Below, one piece after another: positions 23,098 through 34,468 of a stretch of DNA of 57,964 nt. Numbering within the stretch: position 1 is the stretch's first letter; each line of letters opens with the position of its first letter. The stretch covers positions 1 to 57,964 of the forward strand of contig JAMYWO010000253.1 in the NCBI GenBank assembly GCA_024220525.1, in the 5' to 3' direction. A program made the translations under genes and the position numbers. This DNA comes from Cochliopodium minus. Its lineage: Eukaryota; Discosea; Himatismenida; Cochliopodiidae. The notes under the pieces are model-generated. The model did no database searches and was not told where the DNA came from. It saw nothing but the letters and a program-made list of their open reading frames with translations.

Positions 23098-23949
23098 TTA
23101 ATTATTATAAATAGTAAAACCAAACTGTTTGGAATATTTAGAAAGAACCTCTTTCGAGACTAACTCATTGGTCAAAAGAGATCTCAAAGACAATAGATAA
23201 ACCTTATTTTTGTAGAATTGAAGAGTGTGAGAAAAGGATTGTAAAAGAAAAGGGTCAACATTTTTCTTCTTTAGAACAGACTTTAAAATTTTATGTTCAT
23301 TTTGCTTCTCAAACCCATTAGAATTAGAAACTCTGATTTCATTGTCATAGAAATAAAAAGAAAGAATGTACTCTTCATCATTATAATCTATTTTTTCTTC
23401 ATCAAGGTCTATTCCGAGAAAAAGGCATCTCAATTTGTTTTTTTGAAAGTCTATAACTGTTCCCTTGGATTGTTTTTGAAACAAATTAGGTTGTAGATCA
23501 ATTTCTTTTTGTTGGTAGGAAAGGAGAATGAGTGATGAGCTTTGGAAGAGTTTTACATCTTTCATCTTTTTAGTTAGTAGTTCTTGTTTTCTTTTTTGTA
23601 ATGAGAAGAGTTTATCTTTTGAGTTGGTCCATTCTTTATTTCTTTGTAAAAAACCAGACAAATCTTCGCAATGTTTTTCTAATTCCACTTTTGTATAATA
23701 CTCTAATCCGTCGCACAAGGATAGACACTGGGCTATTTGAAAACTCAAAAATTTGCATAACTCAACATCTAAAGAATCTGAAAGATCTACAAAATTTACT
23801 TCTTCTAAAACTTTCTTTAACATTATTAAATCATTTTTCTGTAATCCTTTGACAATATTATCCCTATATTTTGTTCTTCTTAACGAAACTTTAAAAAAAT
23901 GTTTTTTATTCAAAAAAAAAACAGTATTTATTTTTCGTTTACCTGCCAT
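23098..23949 (-). CDS. Orphan protein, function not recognised
   Basis: Two exons (23949-23943, 23888-23098) give 265 aa. The first exon is 7 nt (ATG GCA G) and splices in phase to a long exon beginning SLRRTKYRDNIVKGLQKND. The only upstream continuation of the frame lacks an ATG, which supports this start. The protein is Leu/Lys-rich and helical, with a likely coiled coil around residues 90-130 (KDKLFSLQKRKQELLTKKM). There is no signal peptide, membrane span or zinc site. The 53-bp gap to p44 and the A/T-rich intron are typical of the region. I do not recognise the family. Confidence 0.6.
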   Translation of the reverse strand: MAGKRKINTVFFLNKKHFFKVSLRRTKYRDNIVKGLQKNDLIMLKKVLEEVNFVDLSDSLDVELCKFLSFQIAQCLSLCDGLEYYTKVELEKHCEDLSGFLQRNKEWTNSKDKLFSLQKRKQELLTKKMKDVKLFQSSSLILLSYQQKEIDLQPNLFQKQSKGTVIDFQKNKLRCLFLGIDLDEEKIDYNDEEYILSFYFYDNEIRVSNSNGFEKQNEHKILKSVLKKKNVDPFLLQSFSHTLQFYKNKVYLLSLRSLLTNELVSKEVLSKYSKQFGFTIYNN

Positions 23950-24102
23950 GTTATAAATTGAAGATAAAACTTTTAATACACAATTTCTTTTCACACTTTT
24001 TATAATGGGATTTGAATATTTTTGTTCTCTTTTAGAATAGTTTGATAACAATTGGTTATTAACCTTTATAAAAATGAATTAAGAACAAAAACAAAAAAAT
24101 AT

Positions 24103-24614
24103 TTATTTTGATACTTCATCTGGCAATCCCTTGTAAACGTCACTTACAAATCCTCGCTCAGGTTTTTCAGTTTTATCTGTTTGTTTTTAATCTTTTTTTA
24201 AAAAGAATTAATCATTTTTTTTTTACATGTTTTTTTATTAAAGTCTGTGTTTTCATTCAATTCAAAATTAGAAATAGAGAATAAATTTGCATCTATATCT
24301 TCCTTCTTTTTCTCTTTTGAAAATGTATCGCATTCATTATATCTTTATTTGTAAAGTCAATAAAATTTATAACGATGAATTTATTTTTGAATTTACTTTG
24401 GAAGAATATCCACTCTGTATAACACATCTTTATCAACACTATTATGAAATTATTTATATATTTTACTGATATTTTTCAACAAATATAAAAATAAACTTAC
24501 CTATCTATACTCCCACTTAATTGTTAATGAAATATATGGAATTTAAAGATATAATCAAGGTTCATTTGAATAAATTGTTTACTGTTCAAAAGAAGAAAGA
24601 ATATTAATCTCCAT
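24103..24614 (-). CDS. Small orphan protein, 78 aa, four exons
   Basis: Proposed exons are 24614-24583, 24515-24501 (15 nt), 24342-24227 and 24176-24103; all phases close and each junction has GT...AG. The protein starts MEINILSSFEHGSIDRYNEC, is charged and has no membrane segment. It ends TEKPERGFVSDVYKGLPDEV SK. The last exon has clearly coding-like composition. The model depends on a 15-nt micro-exon and is tentative; the family is not recognised. Confidence 0.4.
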
Positions 24615-24917
24615 TTTTTTTAATTTATCATTGAAATTGGTGAATCTATTTTTCATTGTCTCCAAATCGAATTGATGAGTGAAAAATCAAATTAAAATCC
24701 TTTGTTAGAAGGATGGAAAATAAAAATATTTTTTTAAATTTGATTTTAGGTTGAAATATTGTTTTTTATTTAATTTAAAAAAAAAATAAAGGTTTCTTAT
24801 TGTTCTTATAATCATCCTTTCAGATACATTGATAAATATTTTGAAATATAAGAATATCTATTGGAAAATCGATATATTTAAGAATAACGAATAAATAAAG
24901 CAAAAAGGATACGAAAA
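24615..24917. other. A/T-rich intergenic region, nothing recognised
   Basis: About 300 bp of A/T-rich DNA between two divergent genes. It must hold the promoters of the small orphan gene (minus) and the histidine kinase (plus). No coding exon, tRNA or repeat is seen. Confidence 0.5.
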
Positions 24918-27900
24918 ATGAGAAATTCAAACAATAGATATGATAGAAGAACCTCATTATTTCAACCAGCGAGCAAAGATCTATTGAATCAATCAATGAA
25001 ATTTGAACACGATGATCTCAACAAATTATTGGAGGAGACAGATGATGGGATACCTGAGGATGTTAAATTGCAAAGCTATGAAATTGAAGAATCTACGAGT
25101 GAAGCAAGATTTGAAGAAAATTCATCAACATCAGATTCAGAAAGTTCTGATAGTACAAGTTATGAAGATGAGGATGATGATGAATATCATACTTTGGAAA
25201 GACCATTATTTATATATAACGATTTGAGCACCAATAATAATAATTATACAAATTATTATAACTATTATAACAATCATATCAATCCCAACAAAATAGAACA
25301 TCCATCACCTAACAATAATAATAATAATAACAATGTGGAATCATCGAGTATGCCTCTAAAACCTAAACCAAAACCTCAGATGAGGATATTGAAGAAATTG
25401 GAAACCTACCATAATTTGGATGTGATTGAAGAAGAAGAGGAGAATGATGAAGAAAACTCACAAAATCTGAAATCAAATACACCCTTGATCAAATCCAAGG
25501 AAATTCCCCTGTTGAAGCAAAAACCGAATATAATCCCCAAATCAGAGAATCTGAGGCCAAAAGTGGAGATTCAACAACCAATTCAAAACCCAAATAAAAA
25601 TGCAAGCCCCTCATTGGATAGAATGAACAACAAAGTAGAAGGACCGAAGATCAAACTTAGATTGAAAGACAAACTTAATGAGGGTAGAAGATCTTCAAGC
25701 CCCGGCGACGTCCAAAGGTCTGATAGTTGGCAAAAGGGATTGACACAAAGCAGTTTGCCCAAGAAGGGAAAAGTTTCTACAGATTTCCAGGAACTTTTTG
25801 ATATGAACTTGAACTTGTTTTTGCCTCATGAACACAAGCCTCCTCATCCAAATGGTCCAGATCTTATGTAATTTATTTTTTCAATATTTTTATTCAAAAA
25901 AAAATATTTACTCGTTTTTATAAAAAAATTTCTTCAAATTCTTTTTTTGTTTATTTTATTGTATACTATTATTTACTCTCAAATTTTTTTTAAAAAAGGA
26001 TCACTGGTCTTTTTATTACTGATAATCAAGAATTGTCCGAAACGTTCACAGAGTTATTTCTAGAAAAGGGAGAATCAATAAGAATCATCAAAAAAATAAC
26101 AAAAAACATTTTGACGTACATCTGTTCAACTGAACTGTACAACTTGATCATCATAGATGAAGACACATTCCAATCAAGTGATTACTTTTTCGATTTTTTG
26201 TTCGATCTTAAAAAAGCAAACAAACATTTCATCATTACTACAACCAAAAACAGTTTTGAGCACAAAAAGAATTTGATACGTTCTGGTGCTCTCGAGTACT
26301 TCAAAAGCCCTGTGAAGAAAGAGAAGCTTGAACTCAAGTTGCATTCAATCAAATTGAGGATGCAACAAACAAAAGAAATCAACAAAATGATGTCAAGACA
26401 AAAATCTTATGGATGGTTCTTCAACTCCATAGAACACGCAATGGAAACAATAGGTACAAAATTTTTTCGTTTGCTTTATTTTTTATTTCTCTTTTATTTT
26501 TACTTTTTTATTTTCTACTTGTATTTTGATTTTTTTTACATTTTATTTTCTATTTTATTTTTATTTTTTTATTTTTTTATTTCCATTTTTTACTTTGTTA
26601 TTTTTTCATTAATTTTTATTTTCTATTTGATTATTTTTATTATATATTTTTTGTATTATTTTTTTTTTTATTTATTTATTTTCAAATTAATTTTATAAAT
26701 AAAGAAATATGGAGTTTTGGTGGACATATACAATACGTGAACGTAGCTCATCACTTTGTTTCAGGGTATTCAAGGTGGGAAGTGATAGGAACGAACATAT
26801 TCAGCTATTTCTGTTCATACGTAGACATAGAATACTTTGTCAAAACTGCATGGAAATCCCTCACCGGAAAAAACCCAACCACCTACAAAGGAGTGCTCCC
26901 TTTCAGAAGAAAAAACGGAGCAGTAAGTATCCAAGACATCACCATCAGTCCTTCCAAAAACTCTAACGGCACCGTCAAATATTTCACTGTTGTCAAAAGA
27001 GACATCACAGAACAAAAGAAGATAGAGGATAAATTGAGAATCGAATCGCAACAGGCAGTTGAAGCTTCTAACATGAAATCAAAGTTTTTGTCGCAAATGT
27101 CTCACGATATAAGAAATCCCATTTCAAGTAAAAGAAAAATATTTTTTATTTTTTTTAAATAATTATTATATTTTTTTTTATTTTATTTGGTTTTTTTTTT
27201 TTGTTTTTTAAAAATCTTTTAAAATTTTTTTTGTTATTTATTTTTTGTTATTTTTATTTTTTGTTATTTTTTTAAATTTATTTTTATTTTTTCATAAATG
27301 TTTTTTTTCTTAATAGATGTCATCATGCTCACTAATTTGCTTGTTGATTCTGATTTAAATGAACCGAACTCGATAAGAAAGGATCTGGGCCTAGTTTTGA
27401 AAACTGCAAAGAACTGTGAAGCACTTCTCAACGACATTTTAGATTTTTCAAAGATTGAAGCAGGAAAGATGGACGTGACTTTTAGCGACTTTGATCTCAG
27501 TAAATTTTTTTTTAAATTTTTTTTTTAAATTTTTTTTAAAATTTTTTCTTTAAACATTATTTTTTAAATATTTTTTAATTTATTCACACATTAATTTTTT
27601 ATATTTAAATTTTTTCTTTAGAAACAACCGTTGATGATGTTGTTGAAGGGTTTTACGTAAAACAAAAGAAAGGAGTATTTATAGTTGCATTTATTGATCC
27701 AAATATACCAACTTGGCTTGTAGGAGATCAAAACAGAATAACGCAAATATTAACCAATCTGGTTAGTAATGCCCTCAAGTTTACGGAGAAGGGAAGTGTG
27801 ATTGTGAGGGTTACTCCTACTGAAACCCCCACTGAAATTCTGTTCGAGGTGGAGGATTCTGGTATCGGTATCAAAGAGGAAAAAATACAAAAGTTGTTTC

Positions 27901-29864
27901 GTCCTTTCGTCCAAACACACGACAACACTTCTCAAAAAAATTATGGTGGAACAGGTTTAGGTAAAATAAAAATAAAAATATAAATTTTTTTTTTTTTTTT
28001 AAAATAGGATATGTCCAAAATTTTACAATAATTTAATTTTTATGACAAACAAATGTTGACTAAATTAATTTTTTAAAAAAGAAAAAATTATTTTTTTTCT
28101 TTTTATTATTTTTTTTTTCATTATAAATCTTCCTTTAAAACTATACATATTTTTAGGGTTGGCCATTTGTAAACAACTTGTTGATTTGATGGGAGGAAAG
28201 CTGGGAGTGAAGAGCGTATATGGTGAAGGAAGCACCTTCTGGTTTTCCCTTCCCCTCGCAGAGTCCAAGAACACCATCATCGAAAACATCCAAAGCATAG
28301 AACATTTCTCCAAGAGAATCATCGTCGTCGACGAAAATCCAAAGACAAAGGGGTTCATGGAGAAACAGTTGGATTATTTGAAAGTTGATTACAAAATTGT
28401 CGAAAACTTGGAAATTCTTAAATTGGAAATTTCTAATGCGGAGAAAGACGAAAATCCTTTTCATTTGTGTTTGATTGACATTGAGCATTACAAGACTGCC
28501 ATTCCTTTCGCTAGGGAGTACCACACCAAGCTCACCATCTATTTGATTGTCCCTTTTGTCGTGAAGAACATCGAGAGTGAGCTTAAAATCGATGGCATCT
28601 CAGGAATTATCACCAAGCCCATTCGTTATTCTCAGCTCTACACTTGTTTTTTTCGAATCTTCTCGAGAAGGTAAACTTTTTTTTCATTTTTAATTTTCGT
28701 TTTTTTATTTTTTCACTAATTTTCTTCATTTTTTACATATTTTTTGTTATTTTTCATTTTATTTGTTTTCTTCATCTTCATTTTCATAAATAAATTATAA
28801 AAAAAATTATTAATTCTCTTCATTTTTTAATTTTCGTTTTATTTTCCAATTTTCTTCACTTTTTTTGTTTTTTTTCATTTTTTTTTTTATTTGAATTTTT
28901 ATTTTTATTTTTTTATATTTTATTTTATTTTTTATTTGAATATTTATTTTTATTTATTTTTATATTTTTTTATTTTATTTTTTTATTTTTTCACCAATTT
29001 TCTTATTTTTAATTTATTTTTTATTTTATTTTATTTTTATTTTTAGGAGTGAAATGAGAAAATCGGGAAAGTTTGCGATCAAGTTTTTGCAGCAAGAGAA
29101 AAAAATCGAAAAAGTGAAAGAGAAGAAAATCGAAAAAGTAGAAACGACTCCAAGAGATCCCTCCATCAAAGAAGAACAACCTCAAATCCAATCCCCGACC
29201 CAAACTACCCAAACAGATCAAAAAGAGACGATAGATAATAATGTCCCTCACGTTCCCGACATTCTTGTGGTTGACGATAATAACATCAATCAGAAGATTT
29301 CCATGCGTTTTTTGACGAAGCTTAATTGCAAGGTCACTTTAAAGTCTAATGGACAAGAAGCTCTCGATGAAGTAAAGAAAAAAAGATATGATCTTATTTT
29401 CATGGGTAAATTTTATTTTAATTTAATTTATATTTTTATTTTATTGAATTAAATTATTTTAAATTTTATATTTTAAATTTTAATTAATTTATTTGAATTA
29501 TTTTATTTGAATTATTTTATTTTTTTAAACTTTTTTTTTTTTATTTAAATAATTTTATAAATTTTTTAGATTGCCAAATGCCTGTTCTTGATGGTTTTGA
29601 AGCCACCAAGCAGATCAGGCTTTGGGAAGCGGAGAATAAGAATTCCGGCATCAACACTCCCCCCAACGTCATTGTGGCTCTCACAGGAGGAGCCTATGAA
29701 GAAGATAAACAAAGATGTTTTTCTTGTGGTATGGATGATTATCTTTGTAAACCTGTCACTCATATTCTCTTACAGGATAAATTAAAGTAAATTATTTTTT
29801 TTTCAATTTTTTACTTATTTTTTTTATTTTTTCTTTCTTTAGGAAGTACAATGTTTTAAAATAA
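24918..29864 (+). CDS. Hybrid histidine kinase: receiver-like - PAS - HisKA - HATPase_c - degenerate receiver - receiver
   Basis: Nine exons (24918-25867, 25999-26453, 26705-27127, 27317-27499, 27622-27960, 28157-28670, 29047-29405, 29570-29786, 29843-29864) give 1153 aa. Order: acidic/Asn-rich region (1-317); receiver-like domain (~318-440: LFITDNQ, LIIIDED, FIITTTK, EYFKSPV); PAS (~455-585: [20 protein letters not shown], then KRDITEQKK); HisKA with phospho-acceptor His in [12 protein letters not shown]; HATPase_c (N box [12 protein letters not shown]1 VEDSGIGI, G2 GGTGLG); a degenerate receiver ([15 protein letters not shown], no Thr/Ser at the switch position, TKP); and a canonical receiver ([31 protein letters not shown]). 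There are no membrane spans, so it is a cytosolic sensor feeding a His-Asp relay. Introns are strongly T-rich; that at 28671-29046 is 376 nt. Confidence 0.92.
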
Positions 29865-29983
29865 ATCCCAAATTTCACTTTTCAAATCTTTTCTTTTTAT
29901 TTTTTTCCACGAATACTTTACTTTTAAAACATTTTGTTAAATTAAAAAAAAATTTTGAAAACAAAATAAAAAAGTTTTTTTTT

Positions 29984-31843
29984 TTAATATTTGTACAAAA
30001 TAGAGGAATAGGATTTCCTGTCTATCATTCTAACTATTTCGAAAACAATGTATTTTGGAAGTTTAAAATAGTTGAAATTTTTTTGTGTTACTTTAAGAGA
30101 AACCATCAAAGTAAAAACACAATTTTTAAACAAGTCTGAAAAATAGAAATGATTATGTGTTTCCCATCTAATATTTCCATCAATGTAGAGCTGAATCAAA
30201 AACTGTTCGGGATAAACTAATCTTACATCGGATTGATTACAAGAAAAGTATTTTAAAGAACTGTTCACTTTCAATGGATCCAAAAGATGTTTCAATCCTT
30301 CTTCAGTATTATCATTATTATTAAGATCAATCAATGTTAATGAATTATTTTTTGAAATCAAAGAAGAAATATGGAAGAATCCTTCATTTCCAATTTTATT
30401 TCTATTTAGATGAATTTCTTTAAGAGATGCATTTTTTATCAATGATTTACAAAGAAATTTCACTCCTAAATCGGTAATATTATTTTTGTTCAGGTTCAAT
30501 GATTTCAAAAATTTGTTGTATTCCAAAAATTCACAAAGAATTATCAGTGATTGGTCTTCTATTTCGTTGGAAGAAAGAACCAAATGTTTCAAAGTATAAT
30601 TTTGAGAAAGGGCGTCTTTTAAATAACCATAAGTTTCTAACCTAAACACACAAGAATCCAAATATAATTTTCTTAAAGAATCATTTTTTGTCAAAAAATT
30701 GGAAATGGTTTTCAAAGAATCAGTGATGCTGTTTTTGCTAATATTTAAAATTTTCAGTGTTTTATTACCTTCAATTCTATTCAATAAACAATCTAATACT
30801 TCGTTGGTTATATTAGATTCAAAATGAGAAATATTTAAATAAGTTAAAGAAACATTTTTTTTCAGAGAAAGAGACAAATCAACTATGCCATTCATTCCAA
30901 AATTATTTCTCGAAAGAATAAGGGATGAAAGAACCGTGTTGGTGGAAATAATTTGTGAGATAATCTTCATAGAATTATCATTTAAATTTGAAATTCTCAG
31001 ATCCAACATTTCTATTGTTTCATTTTCTTTAAATAAATCCAATAGTAAAAGAGATTTCTCCTCATTCATTTCATTTCTGCTCAAATCAATGGATTGGATT
31101 GATTTATTCTTTTTCAATGCTTCAGTCAATAATCTTAAAGAATTAAGAGAAATATTCAAAGAGTTTAAAGACAAATACTTCAATGAATTGTTAATGTTGA
31201 GACTATAACTCAAATATTTCATTCCCATCTCATCAAAATTATTATCTCCCAAATAAAGAGAACCCAAAGATGTATTGTGATTCAAAAGATTACAAAAATA
31301 TTTCAAAGATTCATTTCCCAATTCATTATCTGAAATATCCAGCTCCTCCAGTTTATTTTCCTCCAACAAAATCGTCAATTTTTTCAAACATTTGTGTGAC
31401 ATACCACTTTTATTGAGAGACAATTCCCTCAATGTTTTGTTCTCTTCAAAAACTTTACACAAATAATTCACTGCTGAATAAGTTAAAGGTTCGTTCGAGC
31501 TTATATCCAATGATACCAAACTTTTATTTTCATAAAGACATTTTGATAAATATTTAATCCCTTTTTCATCTATTTTATTGTTGCTTATATCCAACATTCT
31601 TATGTTGGTATTTTTAATTAGTGATCTCGAAAGTGATTTCAATTCTGATGATTCTATTTCGTTGGAGCTCAAATCTATTGCTATCAATGTCTTATTCTTT
31701 TTCAATATTATTGATAGATATTCTAGCTCTTCTTCGCATATTCCTAAATCATATCCTCTCAATTTCCTACTCATAGCCTTTTCCAAATTATTAAAAAGAG
31801 AAATTTTTTTATATTTGGATATTTTACTTGAAAATCTATCCAT
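29984..31843 (-). CDS. Leucine-rich repeat protein of the ribonuclease-inhibitor type
   Basis: Single exon, 619 aa, ending SYSSILYKY. Residues ~40-540 are about 18 repeats of roughly 28 residues following the RI/NLRC/RanGAP pattern: LIAIDLSSNEIESSELKSLS, IRMLDISNNKIDEKGIKYLS, LKSLNLNKNNITDLGVKFLC, LKEIHLNRNKIGNEGFFHIS. Such solenoids act as protein-binding scaffolds. There is no NACHT, F-box, kinase or membrane domain, and the C-terminal ~75 residues are not repeat-like. The start is the first ATG with an A/T-rich leader. Amoebae carry large families of these; the partner cannot be named. Confidence 0.85.
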   Translation of the reverse strand: MDRFSSKISKYKKISLFNNLEKAMSRKLRGYDLGICEEELEYLSIILKKNKTLIAIDLSSNEIESSELKSLSRSLIKNTNIRMLDISNNKIDEKGIKYLSKCLYENKSLVSLDISSNEPLTYSAVNYLCKVFEENKTLRELSLNKSGMSHKCLKKLTILLEENKLEELDISDNELGNESLKYFCNLLNHNTSLGSLYLGDNNFDEMGMKYLSYSLNINNSLKYLSLNSLNISLNSLRLLTEALKKNKSIQSIDLSRNEMNEEKSLLLLDLFKENETIEMLDLRISNLNDNSMKIISQIISTNTVLSSLILSRNNFGMNGIVDLSLSLKKNVSLTYLNISHFESNITNEVLDCLLNRIEGNKTLKILNISKNSITDSLKTISNFLTKNDSLRKLYLDSCVFRLETYGYLKDALSQNYTLKHLVLSSNEIEDQSLIILCEFLEYNKFLKSLNLNKNNITDLGVKFLCKSLIKNASLKEIHLNRNKIGNEGFFHISSLISKNNSLTLIDLNNNDNTEEGLKHLLDPLKVNSSLKYFSCNQSDVRLVYPEQFLIQLYIDGNIRWETHNHFYFSDLFKNCVFTLMVSLKVTQKNFNYFKLPKYIVFEIVRMIDRKSYSSILYKY

Positions 31844-32761
31844 TTAAATTGATTCCTTTCATTCAAATTAATCATTATTTGAATAAGATTTCCAATAAGA
31901 TATAAAGTTTTGATAAATCAAATATTTTTTTTATTTCAAAATGAAAGAAAATAAAAAAAAAATGAACAAAATTTTCAAAAATTGATATTTAAATTGGTTC
32001 CAAATATACATTTTCAAGATGTAATTTCCAAATAGAGCAAATTATTTTGAAATTGGAAAGCAATAATAATTATAAATGGCTTATTATAAAAATATAATAT
32101 ATCCACACCAAAATATAAAATATAATAACAATATTAAAACATAATTCAAAGCACTAAAAATAAAGATCAAAAAAAAAAAATTTGGTGAAATGTATACTGA
32201 CGGTCTCACTACAAATCATGACAAAGTATTTGTCGAATCATATCGTGAATGGGATGTCAGGGCTGACTGGGAACTCACAAGGAATTCAACCAGAAGATGA
32301 GTTTTCTGTAGAACTTTACGCTAGGAATCTTCATCCCATAAATGGATGTCCCAATGTTGCTAGAACGACTCAACTATGCATCAAGTGTTTAAAGAATTGA
32401 TAACTGCAAAGGAATCGCTCAGTTCTTATCTTCATTTTCCTTTCAAATTTTCCATTATGTTTTCCAAAAAAAAAAATTTTATTTATAAAAAGGGGATTAA
32501 TTTTTAATCCAAAAAACAAACAAGATTGAAAAATGGGAAATTTTAAAGAATACAATTGAATATCATCACCATTTGTATTCTGGATTTCAATAGAAGAATT
32601 ATTTAATCCAATTTGTATAAAAATAAGTAACAAAGAAAGATTTTAAATATTCTTTCAATTTTCACAAGATTTCTCCTGACATCCATCTATTTCTTTTTAA
32701 ACAGCCCAGTCATTTCCCAATATAAAAAAATAAAAAAAAAAAATAGAACTGTTAAAAAAAA
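31844..32761. other. 918-bp intergenic region containing a GC-rich block
   Basis: Flanks are extremely A/T-rich, with many oligo-A and oligo-T runs. The middle (about 32185-32440) is clearly richer in G+C than the flanks and most nearby exons, and is listed separately as a candidate RNA. The remaining parts hold no convincing exon. The region must also contain the promoters of the LRR gene (minus) and GMPPA (plus). Confidence 0.5.
32185..32440. ncRNA. Candidate structured non-coding RNA (strand uncertain)
   Basis: A GC-enriched island in an otherwise A/T intergenic region. Inverted repeats seen: CATCC/GGATG around 32334-32350, GGGATG (~32249) against CATCCC (~32334), and a bulged hairpin GATAACTG ... 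CAGTTCTTATC at about 32399-32431. The plus strand also has a 36-codon frame from ATG 32190 (MYTDGLTTNHDKVF...) and a different open frame to 32400, neither recognisable. I find no match to tRNA, U1-U6, SRP or RNase P consensus. It could instead be a short coding gene. Confidence 0.3.
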
Positions 32762-34468
32762 ATGAGTAAAGCAATCATTTTGATGTAACAAAATTTCACA
32801 ATTTCTGCTCCATAAATCAAAAATATGATTATATCACCTAATATTTACATCAAAATTATTAAATTTCTTTATATTTAATAAATATTAAAGGGGTGGTCCT
32901 TCAAGAGGAACTAGATTTAGACCATTATCTCTTGAAATTCCAAAACCTTTATTTCCAATAGCAGGTATTCCATTGGTGGAACATCATATCATTGCATGCA
33001 AAAAATTAGAAGATTTGAAAGAAATCATCTTGCTTGGATTTTATAAAGCAGAAGAAATGAAAGGTGAAATATAAATTATTTTTTTGTAATTCAGTATAAA
33101 TTTAATATAAAACAAAAAAATGTGACAGATTTTGTGGAATATATTATTAAAAAGCACCAAGTGAAGATTAGGTTTGATATATTTTTAATGCATTAAATTT
33201 GGGATATAACTTTAACAGAAAATTAATTGAAAATAACCAATATCAATAAAGTATAATTGTCATTTCCTATTAATACCTGAATATCCTTCTTTTGAAAGAA
33301 TGGGGATGCATAAATTAAAAAGAAAATTAAAATATCTTGAAAAATCAATATAGTTATTTAAACGAAGAAGTAAGATCTGGTACTGCAGGAGGTCTTTACG
33401 TGTTTAAAGACAGAATTTTAGAAGGAAACCCAGAATTCATCTTCATCTTACACTCTGACATCGTATGTACCTTTCCATTGCCAGAAATAAGAGAATATCA
33501 CCAAAAGCACGGACAATTCGCAACGATAATGGCTACTCGCGTTCCTAAAGAACATTCTTTACAATTTGGATGTTTGGTTTCTGATGAAAACAATAACGTC
33601 GCTCACTTTGCTGAAAAGCCTCACAGTTACATTAGTGATTTGATCAATACTGGAGTTTACTGTTTTTCTAAAGATATTATCACAGAGATAGAAAAAATCT
33701 ATAACAAATCTCAAAAGTAAATCTCTTTTCTTGAAATATTTTTTTAATTAACTTTTTTAATTCTTACAGTAGCACTGAGATGGGAACTTTGTATCATTCC
33801 ATGGATCAATTCTTTGTAGAATCCACTAACACACCTTACGTAAGACTTGAACAAGATGTTATTTTTCAACATGTTGGTACTGGAAAATTGAAAGCATTCA
33901 TCTATAAAGACTTTTGGAGACAAATCAAAAATGCAGGGTAATAATCCCTATTTTTGTTCAAAGAAATTCTTTTTTTGAACAAAATTTTTATAGGTCTGCA
34001 GTTTATTGCAATTCTTTGATCATAAGTGATTATGCAAAACATGACAACCAATTATTAGCAAAGAACGTAGAATACAAATTGGTCGGAAACAATGTAATCG
34101 ACAAAACTGCAGTGATCGATCCAAGCGCAAAGATCGGACCAAATGTGTTCATTGGGCCTAACGTCAAAATAGGAAAGGGAGTACGTATAAAAGAAAGTAT
34201 AGTTTTGACTTCTTCCGAAGTTAAAGATAATGCATGTCTCTTGTATTGCATCATTGGTTGGGAATGTGTCGTTGGTAATTGGACTAGAGTTGAAGGTATT
34301 TACAATCCTTCTCCTAAGCAGTCCTTGAGTCCTAACAGTGACAAGAGGGAGGGAATCACCATTTTTGGTAAGGGTGCCAGAGCTAAGCCTGAGATCATTG
34401 TCTATAATTGTATTGTTATGCCTCACAAGGATCTTGATCGTTCTTACAAAAATTCTATCTTGCTTTAA
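32762..34468 (+). CDS. gmppA: Mannose-1-phosphate guanylyltransferase regulatory subunit alpha (GMPPA)
   Basis: Six exons (32762-32784, 32891-33063, 33129-33171, 33354-33716, 33770-33937, 33994-34468) give 414 aa. The N-terminal nucleotidyltransferase domain starts [20 protein letters not shown] with [39 protein letters not shown] and [19 protein letters not shown] follow. The C-terminal left-handed beta helix has hexapeptide repeats ([20 protein letters not shown]) and ends [13 protein letters not shown], the alpha-type ending (human SFTNQIIL). In animals GMPPA senses GDP-mannose and restrains the catalytic GMPPB, which supplies GDP-mannose for N-glycans and GPI anchors. The first exon is 23 nt. 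Catalytic activity of this copy cannot be judged from sequence. Confidence 0.92.

Noticed and set aside
23950-24051. N-terminal extension LSNYSKREQKYSNP of the 265-aa orphan
   Set aside because: This stretch has no ATG in frame and the intron after ATG GCA G fits better.
26454-26704. Phe/Tyr-rich hydrophobic stretch that could be read as membrane segments of the histidine kinase
   Set aside because: It is a T-rich intron. Removing it joins METIG to the PAS start WSFGGHIQ in phase.
32336-32345. CCCATAA, similar to the dictyostelid upstream element of small RNA genes
   Set aside because: A 7-nt match inside a candidate RNA is expected by chance in A/T-rich DNA; no RNA start was recognised about 60 bp downstream.
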